Both the position numbers and the translations under genes were made by a program. Positions 16,204 to 26,342 of a stretch of 42,514 nt of DNA are shown piece by piece; position 1 is the stretch's first letter; each line of letters starts with the position of its first letter. The notes below the pieces were generated by a model. The model was not told the origin of the DNA, did not search any database, and saw only the letters and a program-made list of their open reading frames with translations. Source of the DNA: JANRJY01 sp033763735 (GTDB lineage: Bacteria; Bacteroidota; Bacteroidia; Cytophagales; UBA9547); contig JANRJY010000118.1 of assembly GCA_033763735.1 (NCBI GenBank), positions 1 through 42,514 of the forward strand. The letters run 5' to 3'.

Positions 16204-18579
16204 ATGATATTGAAGAAATTTGTTATAATCTCTTTGTTAATTACAAATATTTTAGTGTTTGGACAACAGCCAAACTTTTCCAAGCCATACAATTGGAGGG
16301 CGCAATGGATTTCACTTCCGGATACAGGCAAGTATTCAAATCTGTGGGTATGTTACAGAAAACAATTCAATTTGGATCGGGTTCCAAAATATACAGTTTG
16401 TAATATCAGCACGGATACCAAATATTGGTTATATATCAATGGAAAACTGGTGATATTCGAAGGTGGACTGAAAAGAGGTCCAAGTCCTAAAGACACCTAT
16501 TTCGACAATATTGATTTAACGCCTTATTTTGTAAAGGGGAAAAACACAGTGGCTATTTTAGAATGGTTTTTTGGAAAAGACGGCTTTTCGCATAAAAATA
16601 GTGGACAACCGGGTTTATTGTTTCAAGCAGATAGTTTGCCTTTATATACTGATGAAACATGGAAAGTAAAAGTGCATCCTGCATATTATACCACAAGTGA
16701 CCCAAACCCTAATTACAGATTGGCAGAGTCAAATGTTGCTTATGATGCCACAAAGGATCCAGGTAATTGGTATGAAGAAAACTTCAATGATGAAAATTGG
16801 GCATTTGCTCGCAAAGTAGGGTTACCTCCACAAGACCCATGGGGAAATTTGGTAGCTCGTCCTATACCCTTATTCAAAGATTATGGATTGAAAGACTACC
16901 CCGAAGTTATCAAAAGCAAGAAGATATTAAGGAAAAGAAAAAAAGATACGTTAATCGTGAATCTTCCTTACAATGCTCAAATCACACCTTATATTAAGCT
17001 TAACAGCAAGAAAGCAGGCGTAAAAATTCAAATGTTGACCGACAATTACTTTGTAGCGGGAAACCAGGAGTATTCAAGCGTAAGGGCAGAGTACATAACC
17101 AAAAAAGGACTGCAGGAATATGAATCGTTTGGCTGGATGAATGGTCATCAGGTTAAGTACGTCATTCCAAGGAAGGTAAAGGTGAAAGAGATTAAATTTC
17201 GAGAAACAGGATATAATACTGAGTTTGTAGGTTCATTTAAGTGTAATGACCCGTTTTATACAAAACTATGGGAGAAATCGGCTAGAACATTATATGTCAA
17301 TATGCGTGACAATTACTTCGATTGTCCGGATAGAGAACGCGCACAATGGTGGGGAGATGTAGTGCACGAAATGGGTGAAAGTTTTTATGTGTTTGACCAA
17401 AATGCAAGTTTGTTAGCAAAAAAAGGTCTTTATGAATTGTTTAATTGGAGTAGAGACGACAAAACTATTTATTCACCAATTCCGGCAGGAAACTGGAATC
17501 AAGAACTGCCACAACAATTATTAGCTGTTATTTCTCCTTTTGGTTTTCGAAACTATTTAATAAATACCAACGATTATGATACATATAAAGCGTTTTATCC
17601 TAAAATATATTTTTACTTAAAACTCTGGAAAGTAGATTCCTTAGGAAAAGTTGAACATCGTTCAGGTGGTTGGGATTGGGGAGATTGGGGGACAAATGTT
17701 GACATAGAATTACTTGACCAAACATGGTATTACTTGGCAATCACAGAAGCTAAAAAAATGGCTGCAAGCGCAGCTATGCCAGGGGACTTTCCTGTGTATG
17801 ATGCAAAAATAAATGCAATCAAAAGCCGATTTGATTCCAACTATTGGGATGGTACAAGCTACCACTCAAAAAATATTACAATTCCCGACGATAGAGCAAA
17901 TGCCATGGCAGTTTTATCCGGTCTGGCAGATACTTCAAAATATAAAAAAATAAAAGAAGTATTAATGAAAAGCTATTATGCAAGCCCTTATATGGAAAAA
18001 TATGTGCTTGAAGCGCTTTTTAAAATGGGGTATTTTCAAGAGGCAATGGATCGTATGAAAAAGCGTTATCAGCCAATGGTAGATTCGAGATTAAGTACCT
18101 TGTGGGAACTTTGGGAACTTAATCAATACGGAACTTATAATCATGGTTGGACAGGTGGACCTCTTACCTTAATATCGCAATATTTGGTCGGGCTGTATCC
18201 GGCAGAAGTAGGTGGAATGATTTATAATTTTTATCCTCGTCCGGATATTCTTCCAAAGATGGACGCTGTAATACCAACCTTGAGAGGAAATGTAACGTTC
18301 AGTTGTGATAAGTCAGATTCATTGTTGAGATATGTTATTAACTGGCCTGACAAAGCATTGGGAAACATTATGATTCCAAAGCGGTTTATTGGAAGCAAAA
18401 TTGTAAGTATTAACAACCGACAAGTAATCGCAGGAAATCAAATATTGTTGGCACCAAGTACTTTACCTTATAATAGAGGGGATTCCCGAAATTTACCACC
18501 TACTTACAGAATTGCAGATTTGAAAGACCGTTTTATGATATCGGTGGTACAGGGGAATTATGAAATAGTGATTAAATAA
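16204..18579 (+). CDS. GH78-family alpha-L-rhamnosidase, secreted
   Basis: The 791-residue protein has a signal peptide (1-20, LVFGQ). N-terminal beta-sandwich domains begin with 'PYNWRAQWISLPDTGKYSNLW' and 'VCNISTDTKYWLYINGK', the rhamnosidase-type carbohydrate-binding start. The (alpha/alpha)6 barrel carries DCPDRERAQWWGD at 373-385. D373, E378 and D385 keep the 5- and 7-residue spacing of the Bacillus GH78 site (D567/E572/D579). The later STLWELWE (E635) matches the general-base glutamate. It removes alpha-L-rhamnose from plant or microbial glycans by an inverting mechanism. No close upstream partner; the large T9SS protein follows after ~98 bases on the same strand. Confidence 0.9.
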   Translation: MILKKFVIISLLITNILVFGQQPNFSKPYNWRAQWISLPDTGKYSNLWVCYRKQFNLDRVPKYTVCNISTDTKYWLYINGKLVIFEGGLKRGPSPKDTYFDNIDLTPYFVKGKNTVAILEWFFGKDGFSHKNSGQPGLLFQADSLPLYTDETWKVKVHPAYYTTSDPNPNYRLAESNVAYDATKDPGNWYEENFNDENWAFARKVGLPPQDPWGNLVARPIPLFKDYGLKDYPEVIKSKKILRKRKKDTLIVNLPYNAQITPYIKLNSKKAGVKIQMLTDNYFVAGNQEYSSVRAEYITKKGLQEYESFGWMNGHQVKYVIPRKVKVKEIKFRETGYNTEFVGSFKCNDPFYTKLWEKSARTLYVNMRDNYFDCPDRERAQWWGDVVHEMGESFYVFDQNASLLAKKGLYELFNWSRDDKTIYSPIPAGNWNQELPQQLLAVISPFGFRNYLINTNDYDTYKAFYPKIYFYLKLWKVDSLGKVEHRSGGWDWGDWGTNVDIELLDQTWYYLAITEAKKMAASAAMPGDFPVYDAKINAIKSRFDSNYWDGTSYHSKNITIPDDRANAMAVLSGLADTSKYKKIKEVLMKSYYASPYMEKYVLEALFKMGYFQEAMDRMKKRYQPMVDSRLSTLWELWELNQYGTYNHGWTGGPLTLISQYLVGLYPAEVGGMIYNFYPRPDILPKMDAVIPTLRGNVTFSCDKSDSLLRYVINWPDKALGNIMIPKRFIGSKIVSINNRQVIAGNQILLAPSTLPYNRGDSRNLPPTYRIADLKDRFMISVVQGNYEIVIK

Positions 18580-18677
18580 TAAAATAGTTCAAAGTACTAT
18601 TCTAATTCTAATTTTTGTATGTAAAAGTTTGTGTTTAACGTTTGTGTTTGTATTTTTATAACAAAAACACATCACAT

Positions 18678-21600
18678 ATGAAAAAATTGTTTTTACTTTT
18701 ATTACTTATAATTTCAGTAGTATCTTATTCTCAAAGCCCAATTATAGGCTCATTTTCAAGAACAAAGCTCAATTTTGGGACAGGCATCAATTCTATAATT
18801 GTTCCCATAAATTGGATAAATACCTCATCCGGAGTTACGTTTAGCGGAGTTTCGAGCAATCCTGCATTATTCAGTATAACCGGCATTTCTTATAATGCTC
18901 AAACCAACTTTGCAGTAATTTATGGTAATGTTCCAAAAACCACCTCTGGCATTTTAAATTTAAATATTTCAGCTAGTAATGGTAATGGAACAACTAATAC
19001 TATAGTTGGGATTAATATAGGCGAGTTTTATCAAAGAGGGGCATTATTCAGTGTTTACGATATTGTGTTTTGGCAACGACTTTTCCCAGATTTAAATACA
19101 GCTGCGCTTTCAACTATTCTTTCTACGTTTAGATCACCAACACTAAACAGTTTTTATTGCCCAATTGGACTTAAAACGGGTTCTTCATTAAACCCAGGAC
19201 AATGTTTGGGTTGTGTAGAAGGAAATTTTTCTTGTTTTCAAAGTTCTGATGGTATGACTATTGGTTTTACTGGATTTTTAACCCCTACATTAACAGGAAT
19301 TTATACATTTACAGGTTCAAATCAGGATAATTTTGATGTTTTTATAGGAGAAAGAAGTTTCAATGGAACCATTCCGGGTAATTTTTTTACTTCTAATGAC
19401 TCCACTTCAAATATACTATTAACAAAAAACAAAATATTAAATACTGGACCTTATGGAGTACCAAATATAGGAAGCTATGTTACCACGCTAATAGGTGGGC
19501 TAAAATACGCCATAAGGGCTGCTGCTTGGCCCGTTTTTACAAAAAATTTAGTAGTTCAATGGGCAGGTCCAGGTTTTGGTATCAAAGATATTACACCTAC
19601 TGATATTCTTCCATATTATGATTTGGTTGCTCCTACCGTACCTTCGGGATTAACAATCAAAAACAAAGGGGTAAATTTTGTAAGAATCCAATGGAATGCT
19701 ACCACAGATAATCAAAAGCTTATGGGTTATAATGTATATGTTGATGGTTTAAAATTCGCAACAGTTTCCGGAACATCGTATGCTGTATCCGTGTTAGGTG
19801 CAAATACACGACACTCTATTGCAATAACTGCTTTTGATTTAGTAGGAAACGAATCCAATCCTTCGAATGTGCTTAACACTTCAACATATCCTACAGATGT
19901 AACGCTTCCCTCGCCTCCTACAGTTTTCACAAATGATAACATCGGTGATTTAAGCGCCTTGGTTTCGTGGAGTGGTGCAACTGATGTGGGTAGTGAAATA
20001 ATTGGGTATAATGTATCATTGCTGGGCGTAGGTGGAAATTTGCTAAATCAATATATCAATATATTTGACCCGAGTAATTTGTTTAAAGTATTGCAGCCAT
20101 CAACCGTTTATAAAATTAAAGTACAGTCTATTGATGGAGGATTTAATGTATCTGCTCCCAGTGCTGATTATATAATTACCACAACTAGTTTTAATGCTTT
20201 GATTACTGCAGTTGGTATTAAAAAAGTAGCTGTGAGTTTTTTCCCTAAAGGAATAGGAAGGAATGAAGGATTTGGAATCAATTATGGTTATACAGATCCC
20301 TTGTATAATTACTATGGTCCCGGAGGTTCAACAGTCGGTGCTTCAATAAATACTTTAATAGGCTTAAACCCTTCATTGCTTCGATGGGGTACACTTAGTG
20401 CAAATACGCAATCTTATTCATCTTATTCTGGTACGGCACCCGCAGTTTCTATTGGAGATTTTCTTTATACAGCCGGAAGGCTTGGCGGTTATGCAAGTTA
20501 TACATTGGGCATAGCAGCTTCAACAGATTGGGTAAGTGATCCCCAAACAACTGCTTTAAGATTTATGGAATATATTGCCGGACCCATAAGTACCAATGGG
20601 GGAGCAAGAAGAAATGCGGAAGGATATACAACTCCATTAATCAATAATTTGAAAGGATTACTTATAGAATTTGGCAACGAGGCTTGGGGTGGTAGCTGCA
20701 ATAGTCCCAGACCATCATGTTCGGGTGGTGTAAATCATAATTGTGATGTATGTTATACCTCTGCTGCTCCCACTACATTCAGCTATACTGAGTATGGTAG
20801 ATGGGCTCGTGAAGTAGCTCGTTACATCAAATCTTCCCCGTATTATGCTGCTAACAAAGACAAAATCAAATTATTCTACTCTGGTAGAAATGCCAGCCCA
20901 AACGATAGTTATGGATTAAATTTGGCTGTAATGGCAGGCGATACAGGTGAAGTGGATGGTTTGGCCATTTCAGGATATAGTGGTGGAAATCTAAATTATG
21001 ACCCTGCAATTCCAAGGGGTCAGAGTCAATTACAATATTTTCAAAACTGCGCTTATGATATTGCCAGTAAATTAATAGGCCTGCAAGCCACAATGAATGA
21101 TAACTGGACGTATGCTAAGGCTTACAAACCTTTCTTTTTCTATGAAAGTAATATGACACAATCTGATTATTTCGGAAAACTGGGTCAGGCGATCCTAATG
21201 ACAGACTATTTTCTTGAATCCACAAGATATGGTAGCATTTTACCGAGTTCATTTGCATTAAGTGGGGGCGAATGGACTATGATTAGTCCTACGTCAAATG
21301 CTCCGTTACCTCTATATTCTTTGAATGCTTTGGTTTCTAAATATTCCAAAGGAAATATGTTAGATAAAACAATAAACACATTAGTTACATTGTCAAATAG
21401 TTCGGGTGTACCTATGACCGGATTTGACCCGGTGGGTGCACATTTATTTTATGAAAACGGTAAATATGCAATGGTATTTTTTAGCAGAGATTACACCATT
21501 GATTATCAAGTCCAAGTAAATAATCTATCTGCATTCCTAACCACTTCAAGTGGAGCTACTTTATTTAATATTACTTCTAATAATCAGTCCTTCAGTGATG

Positions 21601-23645
21601 AGGTTTTCACAACAACAACTTTAAGTAATATCACATTACAAGATGGAATGATAGTAAATGTTCCAAAATATGGCATGTTGTTGATGACTTTTGCTGGTAA
21701 AAATTTAAATCAGAGTCCTTTGCCCTTAGGATACACCACTTATCGAAAAATTAGTACAATTTCCATTGCTCCTAGAAGTGGATATTCAAAAAATATTAGT
21801 GTATCTCAAGACCTCACCCAATATGAAACATTAATATCTAATAACAACCCTTTTTCAACCGATGTTAAATGGACTTGGTCATCAAGTAATTCAAATCTTA
21901 TTCAAAATACTTTCATTTCTGTTTACACTATTTCTGGTAAACAAGTTTTAAATGTTCAAGGTGGTGGCCCCTGTAACAATTTAGCCAATGGCGTATTAAA
22001 AATTCGTGCTACTGCAGTAAATGATCCATTAATTTTTGCTGAAGATTCAATAATAATTTCAAATCAATATGATGCTGGAAGTTGTGCTGTAACGCCACAA
22101 AATCAAACTATAACTTTTAGTCCCATTCCAAATAAACTCACATCTTCATCAGCATTTACAATACATGCTTATGCAAGTTCAGGACTACCCGTTTCATTCA
22201 CCGTAATAAGTGGGCCTGCAACAATAACTGATAGTACCGTTTATTTAACAGGTGTTCCCGGAAATGTAGTAATACAGGCAAATCAATTGGGAAATAGTCA
22301 ATATAATGCTGCCCCTGCTGTAAATCAATCATTTAACGTTACTTCTTCCACATTACTAAATCAGTCAATTACATTTGACCCAATACCAAACAAAAGTACC
22401 AGTAGCCCTTCTTTTATACTGAATGCAACGGCTACATCTGGACTTCCTGTTTCATTTACTTTAATTAGCGGCCCGGCAAATATTTCAGGAAATACTGTTA
22501 TTTTAACAGGAAGTACCGGTACAGTGATTATACAGGCCAATCAAGCAGGCAATGGAAGTTATAATGCTGCTCCTTCTGTAAACCAATCATTTAACGTTAC
22601 TTCAACTTCATTAATAAATCAAACGATTACTTTTAATGCTATTCCGAATAAACTAACTTCTGACCCATCTTTTGCCATATCAGCAACTGCTTCTTCAAAT
22701 TTACCAATTACTTACACTATTGATTCTGGACCTGCCAACATATCTGGAAATATAGTAACCTTACAAGGAATACCAGGAATTGTAAAAATCAAAGCAAGTC
22801 AAGGAGGAAACGGAACCTACAACCCGGCATTGGACCAATTTCAATCATTTACAGTTTCCACTGTTGCAAGTTTGCCTACACAAAATCAAACAATCAACTT
22901 TTCAATCATTCCGGATAAGTTAACAACAGATAATCCATTTACAATCACTGCAACTGCTTCATCGGGATTGCCTGTTACATTTGCCATTGTTAGTGGTCCG
23001 GCTGTTATTAGTGGAAACACTATTTCATTGTTAGGAACACCCGGACATGTCACTGTGCGAGTTTCTCAAGCAGGAAATGTTAGCTATAATGCTGCCAATC
23101 CTGTTGATATTTCCTTTAATGTTTTAGTTCCTCCTTCTTTTACAATTACTCCAAATTCGATCTCCGGAACATCTAAATCAATAACCCAAGGCATATTAAT
23201 TTCTACTACAAAAAGTTGGACAGCAGCAATCACAGCTGATTGGATTTCTGTTAATTCAACTACCGGAAATGGGGTAGCAGTATTGTTAGTAACGCTTTCT
23301 GATAATATAACTTCAGAAAGCAGGAGTGGCCAAGTGATATTTATTAGTGACAATGTAGTTCAAAAATTATATATTACTCAGGAAGCTTCAAAAGTTACCG
23401 ACATTAAATTCAATAACAAAAACCAATCTGAATTGATAATTTATCCGAACCCTTCCACCGGAAAGATTACAATTGAAAGTACTCGTAATGGCATCTTCAA
23501 AGTAATAAATTCAATGGGAATAAATATTTTGGAATCAGAACTTATGGAAGGCAAATCAGAAATCACATTAGCTGATAAAGGAATTTATATTTGCGAGATT
23601 CAAATAGATGATACAATTATTCACAAAAAAATAATAATAAAGTAA
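18678..23645 (+). CDS. Multimodular T9SS-exported protein with central glycosidase-like domain
   Basis: 1655 residues from ATG 18678 (an upstream in-frame TTG would spoil the signal peptide MKKLFLLLLLIISVVSYSQ). Order by residue: N-terminal Ig-like (20-115); PA14-like (about 120-310); two fibronectin-III domains (314-405, 406-510); a large central domain (511-1010). The central domain has EFGNEAWG (E668) and FFFYESNM (E823), reminiscent of the acid/base and nucleophile glutamates of clan GH-A enzymes. Next come an Ig-like linker, four MBG-like repeats of 86-89 residues starting near 1142, 1228, 1314 and 1403, a BACON domain (1485-1569), and a Por secretion tail (YPNPSTGKITIE to the end, 1586-1655). 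It should be released or anchored at the surface by type IX secretion. Enzymatic activity is inferred only. Confidence 0.85.
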   Translation: MKKLFLLLLLIISVVSYSQSPIIGSFSRTKLNFGTGINSIIVPINWINTSSGVTFSGVSSNPALFSITGISYNAQTNFAVIYGNVPKTTSGILNLNISASNGNGTTNTIVGINIGEFYQRGALFSVYDIVFWQRLFPDLNTAALSTILSTFRSPTLNSFYCPIGLKTGSSLNPGQCLGCVEGNFSCFQSSDGMTIGFTGFLTPTLTGIYTFTGSNQDNFDVFIGERSFNGTIPGNFFTSNDSTSNILLTKNKILNTGPYGVPNIGSYVTTLIGGLKYAIRAAAWPVFTKNLVVQWAGPGFGIKDITPTDILPYYDLVAPTVPSGLTIKNKGVNFVRIQWNATTDNQKLMGYNVYVDGLKFATVSGTSYAVSVLGANTRHSIAITAFDLVGNESNPSNVLNTSTYPTDVTLPSPPTVFTNDNIGDLSALVSWSGATDVGSEIIGYNVSLLGVGGNLLNQYINIFDPSNLFKVLQPSTVYKIKVQSIDGGFNVSAPSADYIITTTSFNALITAVGIKKVAVSFFPKGIGRNEGFGINYGYTDPLYNYYGPGGSTVGASINTLIGLNPSLLRWGTLSANTQSYSSYSGTAPAVSIGDFLYTAGRLGGYASYTLGIAASTDWVSDPQTTALRFMEYIAGPISTNGGARRNAEGYTTPLINNLKGLLIEFGNEAWGGSCNSPRPSCSGGVNHNCDVCYTSAAPTTFSYTEYGRWAREVARYIKSSPYYAANKDKIKLFYSGRNASPNDSYGLNLAVMAGDTGEVDGLAISGYSGGNLNYDPAIPRGQSQLQYFQNCAYDIASKLIGLQATMNDNWTYAKAYKPFFFYESNMTQSDYFGKLGQAILMTDYFLESTRYGSILPSSFALSGGEWTMISPTSNAPLPLYSLNALVSKYSKGNMLDKTINTLVTLSNSSGVPMTGFDPVGAHLFYENGKYAMVFFSRDYTIDYQVQVNNLSAFLTTSSGATLFNITSNNQSFSDEVFTTTTLSNITLQDGMIVNVPKYGMLLMTFAGKNLNQSPLPLGYTTYRKISTISIAPRSGYSKNISVSQDLTQYETLISNNNPFSTDVKWTWSSSNSNLIQNTFISVYTISGKQVLNVQGGGPCNNLANGVLKIRATAVNDPLIFAEDSIIISNQYDAGSCAVTPQNQTITFSPIPNKLTSSSAFTIHAYASSGLPVSFTVISGPATITDSTVYLTGVPGNVVIQANQLGNSQYNAAPAVNQSFNVTSSTLLNQSITFDPIPNKSTSSPSFILNATATSGLPVSFTLISGPANISGNTVILTGSTGTVIIQANQAGNGSYNAAPSVNQSFNVTSTSLINQTITFNAIPNKLTSDPSFAISATASSNLPITYTIDSGPANISGNIVTLQGIPGIVKIKASQGGNGTYNPALDQFQSFTVSTVASLPTQNQTINFSIIPDKLTTDNPFTITATASSGLPVTFAIVSGPAVISGNTISLLGTPGHVTVRVSQAGNVSYNAANPVDISFNVLVPPSFTITPNSISGTSKSITQGILISTTKSWTAAITADWISVNSTTGNGVAVLLVTLSDNITSESRSGQVIFISDNVVQKLYITQEASKVTDIKFNNKNQSELIIYPNPSTGKITIESTRNGIFKVINSMGINILESELMEGKSEITLADKGIYICEIQIDDTIIHKKIIIK
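22102..23127 (+). repeat. Four tandem MBG-like protein repeats (~258-267 bp)
   Basis: Inside the large gene four units each start with NQ[TS]I[TN]F..IP[ND]K and continue through ASSGLPVSF..SGPA.ISGN..L.G..G.V.I.A.QAGN..YNAA. Units begin near 22102, 22359, 22617 and 22884. They are diverged at base level, so they are structural stalk repeats rather than a recent amplification. Confidence 0.85.
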
Positions 23646-23653
23646 ATCAAATA

Positions 23654-23689
23654 AGTTAGCCTATATCTACAAAACGAAATAGGCTAATT
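23654..23689. terminator. Bidirectional hairpin terminator between convergent genes
   Basis: Arms TTAGCCTAT (23656-23664) and ATAGGCTAA (23679-23687) pair perfectly around a 14-base loop; a G-T and an A-T pair extend the stem to 11. It lies in the 53-base gap between the stops of the T9SS protein and the beta-propeller gene, where it can serve both strands. Confidence 0.75.
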
Positions 23690-23698
23690 GATAAATAT

Positions 23699-24772
23699 TT
23701 ATACCCTTTGTAATTTCAAAGGAAACGTTTTGTCAGAATTCCATTGAGGAATATATACACTTTCTTCATCATCAATACATAAGTCATGGCAATGCATGAA
23801 AGTTCCTTTGACTTTGGCTGACTGGTGCAAGTGTTTTGGTTTGCCATTTTCCCATTCGATAGTATCCACTCCAGGTGCTGAAATCAACTTATTGTTTTTG
23901 TCGAAAACTAGGAAATAACCTGTGCGTGACTGCCATGCGGGTCCACCATCGGTACCATTGGCAAACTCACTCCAAATGACAGGAAAATACAAATTTTCAC
24001 CCTTGATGACAGGTCTACAAACAAAGGAACCTTTGTAATAATGACTCTCTTGATGTTTGCCATCGAGTGAATAAAATTTAAACGCACATTGTTCACGTGA
24101 TGTAGCTATTACTCGGATATTGTTTTTGTCTCTTGAATCGATCGTAACTCCGTGTGCCTGAACCAATTTTTGTTCTCCATCGGCAGTTTTTCCGGCAAAA
24201 ATGTTTTTGAATTTTCCATTAGCATTATACACCAAAATATAGCTGGATCCATACCCATCTGCCACATAAATATCACCATTTGGTGCAATGGCTGTTTCAG
24301 TAGGAACAAATGGCACTTTTTCAGGATCGTTGTATACACCGGATTCAGATGGGTATTTTAACGTTAACAATACCTTTCCATCCAAGGTAGTTTTGTACAC
24401 CTCCTTTTTCACAGTATCTGTTAAGTATAAAAATTCTTCACCGTTTGCATTATGCAACGTAAGCCCGTGTACCCCCGGAAAATCGTGTCCCCAAGTGGTA
24501 AACAATTTGCCACTTTTATCCAGAATGACAATGTTATTTTTTACTTCTGTAGTGCAGAAAATTAGTCGCTTTTTGCTGTCCTGAACCATTTCATGGCAAT
24601 CGGCCACAGGCGTATTGATCAGGTTATCTACACCCCAGTTTTTAACTAGTTTGTACTTAAATTTATCATGTCCAAGAATCAGCTCTTCTTGTCCTTTGCC
24701 GAAATTGATATTGGGTAGTGTCATGGCTGCTGCTGCAAGTGCGGTGGTTTGAGTAAATTTGCGTCTTTTCAT
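23699..24772 (-). CDS. Tat-exported NHL-type beta-propeller protein
   Basis: The 357-residue protein starts MKRRKFTQTTALAAAAMTLPN, a twin-arginine signal nearly the same as that of the GH36 enzyme. The rest is repeated beta-propeller blades: 'TPVADCHEMVQDSKKRLIF', 'GVHGLTLHNANGEEFLYLTD', 'FVPTETAIAPNGDIYVADGYGSSYILVYNANGKF', 'VQAHGVTIDS', 'MHCHDLCIDDEESVYIPQW'. NHL-like propellers of this type often bind sugars or act as periplasmic lyases or binding proteins; no catalytic site is obvious, although several His residues lie in blade positions (HE, HG, HCHD) and could bind a metal. It follows the SGNH gene by 14 bases and is probably co-transcribed. Confidence 0.82.
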   Translation of the reverse strand: MKRRKFTQTTALAAAAMTLPNINFGKGQEELILGHDKFKYKLVKNWGVDNLINTPVADCHEMVQDSKKRLIFCTTEVKNNIVILDKSGKLFTTWGHDFPGVHGLTLHNANGEEFLYLTDTVKKEVYKTTLDGKVLLTLKYPSESGVYNDPEKVPFVPTETAIAPNGDIYVADGYGSSYILVYNANGKFKNIFAGKTADGEQKLVQAHGVTIDSRDKNNIRVIATSREQCAFKFYSLDGKHQESHYYKGSFVCRPVIKGENLYFPVIWSEFANGTDGGPAWQSRTGYFLVFDKNNKLISAPGVDTIEWENGKPKHLHQSAKVKGTFMHCHDLCIDDEESVYIPQWNSDKTFPLKLQRV

Positions 24773-24782
24773 ATGAAGTAGT

Positions 24783-24814
24783 TGAGTTAATGAGTTATTG
24801 AGTTATTGAGTTGT
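24783..24814. repeat. Tandem octamer repeat across the SGNH gene's stop codon
   Basis: Four consecutive units: TGAGTTAA, TGAGTTAT, TGAGTTAT, TGAGTTGT. The stop codon of the SGNH lipoprotein (24787-24789) and its last codons (NNSITH) are made by this repeat. Confidence 0.7.
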
Positions 24815-26328
24815 TGTTTGATTATGGGTGCTAAGTAACTGTAACCCTTTGCGTTGGGGTGTATATAATCTGGGAACAATGCTTCTTTTAATAAAGTAGG
24901 GTTTTGGGGGAAAGCATTTCGGATATCAGCGAGTTGAATCCATCCTGAGGTTTTGGCATAGTTGATAATAAGATTGTCATACTTCATAAGATTAGGCATA
25001 CTGGCATATTTATAACCCAAATGCGGTAAAATAATTAATAGCGTGTTTGGCAAATCTGTATGAATTTTTTCAACTAAGGTTTGAAACTCCATAAATGTTT
25101 TTTCGGGGGTGTCGCCTGTATTTAGGTCATTTATTCCATTGATTAGTACAATGGTTTTGGGTTGATAGGGACTAATTACTTGATTATAATAATCTAAAAT
25201 TAACTCTACACGTGAACCTCCAAATGCACGATTTAGAATATTAAATCCCTTAAAATCATCTTCTATTGTAGCCCAATATCTAAAAAATGAATGACCTACA
25301 AATAGTATATCCGGACGAATGGTTTTGCCACTATCTAAAAACTTAAATTTATCAATTTCTTCTTCCTTATCTTTCAATTTAATGTTTGAAAGATTTTTTG
25401 GAACAAATACATAGTCAAAAGTTGTCAATAATTTATTTCCATTGCTAATTGATAATTGTTTTAAAACTTCCTTTCTGTTTCCTGCTCCGAGCAGTTGATA
25501 GGTGGTGATTTTATTTGTTTCGTTAGTAGTTATTGCATTAATATCTTTTCCTTCTGAAGTTTCTTTGAATACAATTTTTTCAACTGGTTTTGAAGTTATG
25601 TATTTGACAATTAGGCTCGTATCATTGTCCCAATATGTTTTGAATGTTTCATTAATATCGGAAGATTTCTGGGTTCCAAGTTTTACAGGAACAGTTGCAA
25701 ATGAATTACGGTAGGTGTCGTTGGCATATGACCAAGAAATATATTGTTTGAATTTACTGGTTTCATTATCAATATCTGCAACAATCAATTGTATGCCCAT
25801 ATCTGAATATAAAATATCTCTTATTCCTATATAGCTCAAAGGCATTTCAAAATTAAGTATCGTTTTTTGCGATTCACTTTGTTTGGTAAGTGCATATTTT
25901 ACAGGAATATCAGCTAAAACACGATTACCTCTGAAATCCCATAAAGTACAATTGACAGTGTCTGTATTTAAACCAGAAATAAAAAACTGGACTAAATTTT
26001 TGCCACCTCTTTTATCTACCAAAAAAATTTCTGCATTATCAGAAGCAGTAATTGAGTCGTCTTGAATGGTTAATGAAATGTTAATGGAGGCATTTTTCCA
26101 ATATAATTGTGCAAAGGCTTTGTAATCACTTTCTGGAATGGTGTTGCCAAAATTATCAGCCAACAAATTTACTTTTAAGGCACTGTCTGACAAAGACTTC
26201 AGATTTGGGATAACAATTTCCTTAAATGTAACTTGTTCATAACCAGGTTTTGAGCAAGATGAAATTAAAGTGATGAATGAAAATAGTAAGTATATATTAA
26301 GGAAACTTTTCAAGTAATTAAAAACCAT
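24787..26328 (-). CDS. SGNH-hydrolase lipoprotein with N-terminal carbohydrate-binding-like domain
   Basis: From ATG 26328 the protein is 513 residues and starts with a lipoprotein signal (MVFNYLKSFLNIYLLFSF, lipobox ISSC, C25). The frame is open upstream to 26466, but that part translates an intergenic repeat and is not coding. Residues ~45-225 resemble a CBM9-type sugar-binding sandwich (YWKNASINISLTIQDD; ISWSYANDTYRNSF). A C-terminal SGNH domain follows, with nucleophile S347 in VGHSFF, G370-G371, N400 in NGIND, and D487/H490 in DYIH. Such enzymes deacetylate glycans; the substrate is unknown but neighbours suggest a rhamnose-bearing polymer. Downstream of GH3 and directly upstream of the propeller gene. 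Confidence 0.85.
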   Translation of the reverse strand: MVFNYLKSFLNIYLLFSFITLISSCSKPGYEQVTFKEIVIPNLKSLSDSALKVNLLADNFGNTIPESDYKAFAQLYWKNASINISLTIQDDSITASDNAEIFLVDKRGGKNLVQFFISGLNTDTVNCTLWDFRGNRVLADIPVKYALTKQSESQKTILNFEMPLSYIGIRDILYSDMGIQLIVADIDNETSKFKQYISWSYANDTYRNSFATVPVKLGTQKSSDINETFKTYWDNDTSLIVKYITSKPVEKIVFKETSEGKDINAITTNETNKITTYQLLGAGNRKEVLKQLSISNGNKLLTTFDYVFVPKNLSNIKLKDKEEEIDKFKFLDSGKTIRPDILFVGHSFFRYWATIEDDFKGFNILNRAFGGSRVELILDYYNQVISPYQPKTIVLINGINDLNTGDTPEKTFMEFQTLVEKIHTDLPNTLLIILPHLGYKYASMPNLMKYDNLIINYAKTSGWIQLADIRNAFPQNPTLLKEALFPDYIHPNAKGYSYLAPIIKQQLNNSITH

Positions 26329-26342
26329 ACCCACGATTTTAG

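Noticed and set aside
18642..18677. TTG start 12 codons before the T9SS protein's ATG
   Set aside because: The ATG at 18678 starts directly with a clean signal peptide; the extra residues would precede it without reason.
22102..23127. Possible CRISPR or recent tandem duplication
   Set aside because: The units are ~260 bp, diverged, in frame and encode MBG-like protein domains; there are no short identical repeats with spacers.
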